Source: Heliopora coerulea (lineage: Eukaryota > Cnidaria > Anthozoa > Scleralcyonacea > Helioporidae). From it: a DNA stretch of 64,000 nucleotides. The DNA lies in assembly GCA_030142905.1 (NCBI GenBank), contig JASJOG010000028.1, positions 1,984,001-2,048,000 on the forward strand. Direction: 5' to 3'. Shown here in pieces: positions 59,063 to 64,000 of this stretch. The position numbers and the translations under genes were made by a program. Numbering within the stretch: position 1 is the first letter of the stretch; each line of letters begins with the position of its first letter. The notes under the pieces were generated by a model. It saw only the letters and a program-made list of their open reading frames with translations. It was not told the DNA's origin and did not search any database.

Positions 59063-59241
59063 TGCTGTAAAAATACACAGATATAATACCATGTAATAGC
59101 ATTCTGACATTGCACATGTATATCATAAATAAATAGAGACAATTGCCTGTAAAAATATGAAGTGAAATTTATTTTAAAAATACATAATTTTATTCTATAA
59201 TATATATACATCAATACATATAAATTATTCAAGTTCTTTTT

Positions 59242-59786
59242 TCAAGTTCTTTTTTTTATCATGGACATTGTCGAGCCTTGGGTCGAAGGGGATGAAGATT
59301 GGGAAGTCTTTGGCGAGGGAGGTTCAAATTTTTGAATTAGCCGTCGAGATGTCACTGGACTAGACTCCACACTTTTCTTTGGCACATTCAGCGTAGGTAC
59401 AGCTTCTGGCGATAGTCTCTTGCGGCTTGAAACTGTATTAAACAACAAAATACTTATGAGAAGTTTTAATTTATTCAAGGTGTGCGTACTCGACAACACA
59501 GAAACGCCACAGTTTGTGCTATACAACTCCAAAAACACCTTGCTTTATACTTACAGTTTTCAATAAATCTTTCCTCAAAATGATTTTGGCAAATATGAAT
59601 TCTTCTTTCTTTGAATTGCCTTCGTAAATCAGCGTTTACTTCACGGTTTCTACAAACGACCTTGATCCACTCGTCACGAACATTCGTTGATTTCTCATCG
59701 TCACCAGCTGGGATCTTAAAAATACTAATTCCCGAATTCCTTCTGTTTGTTCCGCATCCAAATATCGAGCAATTGGCGCCGGGCAT
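59242..59786 (-). CDS. THAP-domain protein (2 exons, intact)
   Basis: Exon 1 59555-59786 and exon 2 59242-59432 (intron 59433-59554, GT-AG, phase 1) give 140 residues. Exon 1 is a THAP zinc finger: PGANCSIFGCGTNRR start, DEWIKVVCRNRE in the middle, and RIHICQNHFEERFI at the end, fitting C-x4-C ... C-x2-H with the expected Trp and Phe. THAP is a DNA-binding domain found in P-element transposases and in host regulators. Exon 2 is Ser/Pro/Lys-rich with no fold, ending IKKRT. The gene starts near the right TIR and runs toward the C2H2 gene. A protein of this size could act as the element's end-binding or repressor protein, as in P-element repressors, but this is inference. Confidence 0.75.
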
Positions 59787-60017
59787 GCTTCTGATTTGAA
59801 TATAAGAGCGTGCACTGAACCGTAAAATACGGTGGCCTTAGCTGTTTTCTCTCAGTTGCTTTTGTAGCTTGTGCACCTTCGTCATCACGTGATAGCCCAA
59901 AAAACCAAACAATAACATATTTGATCATGTGACCGGAATTTCCAAACCATGTCTCCTCTTTCTATTAACTATGATTCGGGGGAGCGAAGGAGAGCGCTAA
60001 GGTAAATACGTGGGTAG

Positions 60018-61622
60018 ATGCGTCGAGTAGATGTCGAATCCAAGCCTGTTCACATTGTCTTGAGAAGACTGAGACTTATCTTCAGGTTACAAGAGATTCG
60101 TAAAATGTTTTTGGATTGTGGACTTCTTGAGATATTCTTTGCTTTCATTTGTGCGGTCCTAATGTTCAAGCTGGTCGAAAACTTGAGCAGATCAGCGGAC
60201 GCAGCCCCTAAACGATGCGAGAAAACGACTCGACCTCTGGACCAAGTAGAATCGATTATAGAACTGATGAGAGAACGATATGATTGTACGAATATATGCT
60301 TGGTTATCTCGCTTAAATCTAAGCAGCAACTTTTGAAGGAGTATGTCTACGATGCTCTCGTTCTCTTGACCAAACGGCAACCTATGCTCCGAGCAATTAT
60401 TGCTCCATCATCAACCTCAGTTGCAGATAAACATTTTGAAGTCATCGATGGCTTTAATATGGAATTCACAACCTCTGATTGTAAAGCTTGTCAATGGCAG
60501 GACGTGTGGTATAGTTTTACGTCGTCTTCCCGTGGATCTGGTCTATTGTGGCGCGCTATGCTACTTCAAGAAGAATACATCCCAGATTCTGAGGTTTACA
60601 TGAATACGTTGGTGATTAAATTTAGCCATTCCAGCATTGACGGCGTTTCGTGCATGAAATTTGGTAAGCAGTTTCTTGATTATCTTAACAGCGTCGCTGA
60701 TGGGACTTTAACTAGGGAGTCAAATGTAGGAAATTTCGATTTGATGCCAAGCCTCTGTGAGGTCATTCTCCTGAGGCCTTGGCCGGCTTGGCAGAAATAT
60801 TTACGCGTTCCTCTAATATGGAACGCAATAGTGAAAAATTTTGTTCGTGTGTTCAAGAAATATAAGCCAAAGTGCCCGCTATACGAGCGTTCCCCCCTAA
60901 CATTTTCGTTGAAGGATGATCAGAGACAAAGAATTTTTGTGAAAGTTTTCTGTGAGGATAAAACGTTGAAACTAGTGAAGAGTTGCCGATCAAAGAGGTG
61001 TACTGTGACTGGTGCATTGATGGCTGTTGTTCACATAGCTTTTTGCCGACTTCTTGGTCAAGATTTTCCGGTACCTGCCCGGTTAGAAAATTGTCTGGCT
61101 ATCAATGGTCAAAGGAATTGCAAACCAAAACCACCAGAAGAATATCTTGGTCATTATGCTTTAAGTCACAATTTCTTTATGCCATTTATTAAAAGGGATG
61201 TTGACTTTTGGCAGTTTGCTAAAGAAGCCACTTCAATGATTCACAATGCTTTGAAGCAGGAATTGCATATTAAACAAGGTTTTGCAATAATGAATGCATT
61301 TAGTGCTGAAGAGATCTGCAATGAGTTTTATTTGTCATCTGATCCTGAAACTATAATGCGATTGTCACCCTGTAACACTCTTTCCAATGTGGGTTCCTTT
61401 GATTTTGGTAAACTACAGGATTATAAATACAATGTGCACGAATGTCTATTCACTAGTATCCATGGAAAATTAGCTGGTACATTTTTCCATAGCATTACAA
61501 CTGTAAATGATAAATTGTCTTGGATAATCTCAATCAATAGGTCTAGAGTACAAGAGAATAAAGCACAACAGTTTGCAAACTTCTGTTTTAACACATTGAA
61601 TGTAATTAGTGAAGTGAACTGA
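60018..61622 (+). CDS. Membrane-anchored acyltransferase, HxxxDG condensation/AATase-like (single exon)
   Basis: An uninterrupted frame of 534 codons. Residues about 31-55 form a hydrophobic N-terminal anchor (LLEIFFAFICAVLMF). The domain that follows has FSHSSIDGVSC with the catalytic-type HxxxDG (His204, Asp208, Gly209), and later SNVGSFDFGKL near residue 460, which corresponds in position to the DFG-type structural motif. These two motifs define the CoA-dependent acyltransferase fold shared by alcohol acetyltransferases, PapA-type enzymes, BAHD enzymes and peptide-synthase condensation domains. Substrate cannot be told. Met30 (MFLDCGLLE) is an alternative start directly before the anchor. 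The start lies 45 bp past the P-like transposon end. CTAAG|GTAAAT just upstream could be a 5' UTR donor. The frame has no breaks, so it looks functional. Confidence 0.85.
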   Translation: MRRVDVESKPVHIVLRRLRLIFRLQEIRKMFLDCGLLEIFFAFICAVLMFKLVENLSRSADAAPKRCEKTTRPLDQVESIIELMRERYDCTNICLVISLKSKQQLLKEYVYDALVLLTKRQPMLRAIIAPSSTSVADKHFEVIDGFNMEFTTSDCKACQWQDVWYSFTSSSRGSGLLWRAMLLQEEYIPDSEVYMNTLVIKFSHSSIDGVSCMKFGKQFLDYLNSVADGTLTRESNVGNFDLMPSLCEVILLRPWPAWQKYLRVPLIWNAIVKNFVRVFKKYKPKCPLYERSPLTFSLKDDQRQRIFVKVFCEDKTLKLVKSCRSKRCTVTGALMAVVHIAFCRLLGQDFPVPARLENCLAINGQRNCKPKPPEEYLGHYALSHNFFMPFIKRDVDFWQFAKEATSMIHNALKQELHIKQGFAIMNAFSAEEICNEFYLSSDPETIMRLSPCNTLSNVGSFDFGKLQDYKYNVHECLFTSIHGKLAGTFFHSITTVNDKLSWIISINRSRVQENKAQQFANFCFNTLNVISEVN

Positions 61623-61984
61623 CTGGCAAAGCTTATGTTCAGGGTCTATGAAATCCATGTTTCAAGTTCCTGCCAATCAAGTTGTGATAACTTGTTCCTA
61701 GTCAAAGTATGTGTCCCAGTACTTTAATTGTGTTATTATAGGCAAAAATGACCTTAATGAATGTAAAATGTAAAAATAATTGCTCTTAGAAAGTTTCATC
61801 CAATTGACATGATAGTGAATTCTCACAAGTTTCAACTTGGTTTTTCTTCTTAAAATATATGCAAGTATCAGGGGCTTAGCTTCTGGAAGCATTTCAAGGT
61901 AGTGAGTGTCCTGTGTCATACAACATAGTGTTTTGCCCTTGGGAGAATTTAATTATAATACTAAAGATGACATATATGGCATGG

Positions 61985-62185
61985 TATCTCTATCTGTATC
62001 TCTATATCTGTATCTACATATCTACATATCTTTATCTACAACACAACAAATGACATATCAATATCTATATCTTTCTATATCTATATCTATATCTATATTT
62101 ATATATATATATATATATATAGATACCTACCTACCTACCTACCTACCTACCTACCTACCTACCTGCCTACCTATCTATCTGTATG
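61985..62185 (+). repeat. Compound microsatellite (ATCT, TA, CTAC)
   Basis: Irregular TATCTATATCTGTATC units run to (TA)n at 62100-62120 and then (CTAC)n at 62125-62170. Confidence 0.9.
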
Positions 62186-62189
62186 TGCA

Positions 62190-63400
62190 CTCCATGTAGT
62201 GATCTGTGAAGGTGTCACCTTATCAACATGCAAAATATGTATCTGTAACAAAATCCAATATGTACATTGCTCAAACAACACCAGTTATCTTTTAACTAAA
62301 ATATTTTGGGTGTGCTGCTTCTATTGGACACATGCAGTTCAGAAACGGCGTGAGTCTGGATATCTGGACAACTGCAGCCACCAGAGCCCTTGGAAGATAT
62401 TGATTATGTCAGTTATGAAGCAGATTAATCAATTGAAATGCAATTTGCAACTGCAGTGCATTGGCTGTATTCAAACTTTAACATTTTAAATATGGAATGA
62501 AACAGGGAATAAGGCATTTGGTAATGAAAAGGGGAGTATAGCATATATCTTTTTGCTCTGTTTGGCCTTTGGGGGTGGAGGGTAATTTTCCCTCACCCAC
62601 TGGCTTTTTATAAAAATTGTAAAGGAAAAATAGTGAATTTCCCAAAATTTTATGTCCATTGTTTTCACTCACACTCTCTGGACACCATGGTTACGGAGTT
62701 GCCATGGCAACTCAGTATTTTTTCCTTGATTTTGAATCATGTAATTTTTTGTTGATTTTAGAGTTGCAAGTGAATGAATTGTTACTTTTGTCAATTATGA
62801 TTAGAGTGAACTGCTACTGTTGTCGAAATCAAGTCTGTTTTCAGAAATTGTCAAAAAATTACCTTTCAGTGGTAGTGTTTTACTTGATACAATATAGTGC
62901 CAGTTTCACTCAAATTTTGCTTGCGTGCTGTCTTATTTGCGTGTAACTATTTTTGTTGTGGCTATGGGAACAGCATGACAACATATTTACCTTTATTCCT
63001 AGTGACAATAAATAAGTAAAACAGGTATCTCTAGAAAGTCATGATATGGTATTTGACTAAATCAATAAGAAAGTGATATGGTGACGTTAATTACAAGGAT
63101 TATGACGTCATTCTTGCGAAACGATGACATCGCCTAATGCATACTAAAAGATGACTGTATGAAACTATTTAAAATGTTTTCTTCAGAGAATTAAGGAAGT
63201 AAAGAACAAAAGTGAAGCACTAAAAATTGAACGTTATAATTGCGCCATAGTTCAGCTTGTCCTAATTCAATGGGTTTATTTTAACTATTTGAGTCTTGTC
63301 AAATGGAAAAGAAGGCACTAGTTAAGGTCTTTAAGAAAAACTAAAGATGTCAGAAACAATGCAAAAAAACAGGACGGAAACAATGACAATGAGGTCATTG
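62190..63400. other. Intergenic DNA, no gene recognised
   Basis: Short AT-rich frames only. A small inverted motif, CCATGGTTACGGAGTTGCCATGG, lies near 62686-62708. Confidence 0.4.
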
Positions 63401-63414
63401 CATCATTCTATACA

Positions 63415-63460
63415 CAAAATGACGTCACAATGACGTCATTATGAATGACGTTATTTCAAC
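63415..63460. promoter_or_regulatory. CRE-like TGACGTCA pair
   Basis: TGACGTCA occurs at 63420-63427 and 63431-63438, followed by TGACGTTA. The palindrome is the CREB/ATF consensus. There is no adjacent gene within the window, so the regulatory role is unproven. Confidence 0.35.
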
Positions 63461-63542
63461 CACAAAAATGCCCAGAACGAGCGATCTGCGGTCCTGTTAC
63501 CCTCTCATCAGGGGTCAAATTTTGTCAGTCGTATACACAGTT

Positions 63543-63568
63543 CAGACTATTCAGTACTGAATAGTCTG
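63543..63568. repeat. Perfect 26-bp palindrome
   Basis: CAGACTATTCAGT is followed at once by its exact reverse complement ACTGAATAGTCTG, with no loop. Confidence 0.9.
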
Positions 63569-63599
63569 CCAACAAATATGGGGGGCCAAGGCTCCCCAC

Positions 63600-63790
63600 C
63601 TGCTTCCTTCGTCCGTGGCTTCAGACAGTAGTTTAGAAATATAGTAGTAAAAGAACTTTTCAAGTATTACACACGTGAATAACTGCTCCATGAAAATCAT
63701 TATAATCAGTGATTCTTCATGTCCATTGTCTTCGATTGTACAATTTATGCACAATTCATTTGATCCACTGGATACCAAACTTGTGACTGT
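63600..63790. repeat. Dispersed repeat (AAACCGCACTTCAGAC family)
   Basis: GGCTTCAGACAGTAGTTTAG, TATTACACACGTGAATAACT, GTGATTCTTCATGTCCATTG and GATTGTACAATTTATG match the copies at 49005 and 51575 in order. Confidence 0.65.
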
Positions 63791-63837
63791 CGAAAAGTTG
63801 ATTGATTCCGGGGAGACGTTTACATTTTAAGCATGAC

Positions 63838-64000
63838 TAACGCAAAAACAAACCGCATTTCAGACTACAGTTTACAAATAGCAGGAAAAGACCTTTGAAT
63901 GTATTACACTTAGAAGTCAGCTGTAGTTCATAATGTTAATATGATTTTTGACGTCTTTGTTTTTTCAAAATTCATATGAGCAAAAACATGATAAGCGGCG
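63838..64000. repeat. Dispersed repeat (AAACCGCACTTCAGAC family), runs off window
   Basis: AAACAAACCGCATTTCAGAC, TTTACAAATAGCAGGAAAAG and TATTACACTTAGAAG; a second copy in tandem with 63600-63790. Confidence 0.6.

Larger units (their letters stand above)
56981..59980. mobile_element. P-like/THAP DNA transposon with two convergent genes
   Basis: The element is 56988-59973. The left end, CATAGTTGATAGAAAGAGAA GACATGGTTTGGAA, matches the reverse complement of the right end with two differences. Subterminal CACGTGAC/AACGAAGGTGCAC blocks are also mirrored (57075-57102 and 59866-59890). The flanks ATTCGAG (56981-56987) and ATTCGGG (59974-59980) look like a 7-bp duplication with one change. A THAP protein fits P-element and Kolobok groups; a CAT terminus fits P. 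SINE 58501-58735 and a partial MITE near 58990 have inserted in it. Confidence 0.75.

Noticed and set aside
1..64000. CRISPR arrays, operons, rRNA genes
   Set aside because: None seen; gene structure is eukaryotic and repeats are dispersed or simple.

Overview
This window is eukaryotic nuclear DNA, AT-rich, with genes split into short exons by repeat-filled introns. The genes read as metazoan: TTK/MPS1 kinase, mitochondrial-type prostaglandin E synthase 2, an ephrin, and THAP and C2H2 transposon proteins. Taken with a GIY-YIG Penelope-like relic and dense small TTAA-type and tRNA-derived repeats, this suggests a cnidarian, probably an anthozoan such as a stony coral. The taxon is an inference; no marker gene fixes the species.

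Layout. (1) 1-10097, + strand: the 3' half of a TTK/MPS1 kinase gene, eight exons from the activation loop to the stop codon; the 5' half lies upstream of the window. Its introns carry several TTAA-bounded inverted-repeat elements. (2) 10098-13803: repeats, including a direct pair of about 440 bp copies with ATT tails. (3) 13804-19922, - strand: a complete five-exon PTGES2 gene, tail-to-tail with TTK; its second intron holds a hAT-like transposase relic. (4) 19923-28268: intergenic DNA with a TA-flanked pogo-like element, a diverged direct duplication (23268-23930 and 26862-28060), inverted-repeat elements and a long CCTT/AAGG tract. (5) 28269-44225, + strand: an 11-exon ephrin-like gene. It has a signal peptide, a four-cysteine ephrin fold, a glycosylated stalk with two near-identical 48-nt exons, a membrane segment and a short tail. 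All junctions agree in phase. (6) 44226-52640: repeats, including a large foldback structure and a tRNA-derived composite insertion with a 14-bp target duplication. (7) 52650-55715: a DNA transposon with about 285-bp inverted repeats and a perfect 9-bp target duplication; its transposase-like gene is broken and is followed by a RING-finger reading frame. (8) 56988-59973: a second transposon with matching ends, carrying two convergent genes: a C2H2 protein with a P-element-like C-terminal region (one premature stop) and an intact two-exon THAP protein. (9) 60018-61622, + strand: an intact single-exon membrane-anchored acyltransferase with a HxxxDG motif, starting 45 bp beyond the second transposon. 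(10) 61623-64000: microsatellites, CRE-like motifs, a perfect palindrome and copies of a dispersed repeat.

The host genes (TTK in mitosis, PTGES2 in the mitochondrion or Golgi, ephrin in contact signalling, acyltransferase in metabolism) show no common pathway; this is ordinary eukaryotic gene order. The most unusual material is the two transposons with accessory DNA-binding or RING modules, the ephrin gene with its duplicated stalk exon and possible alternative terminal exon, and the large foldback structures. Exon coordinates come from reading splice signals and phase by eye; no alignment or transcript data were available.
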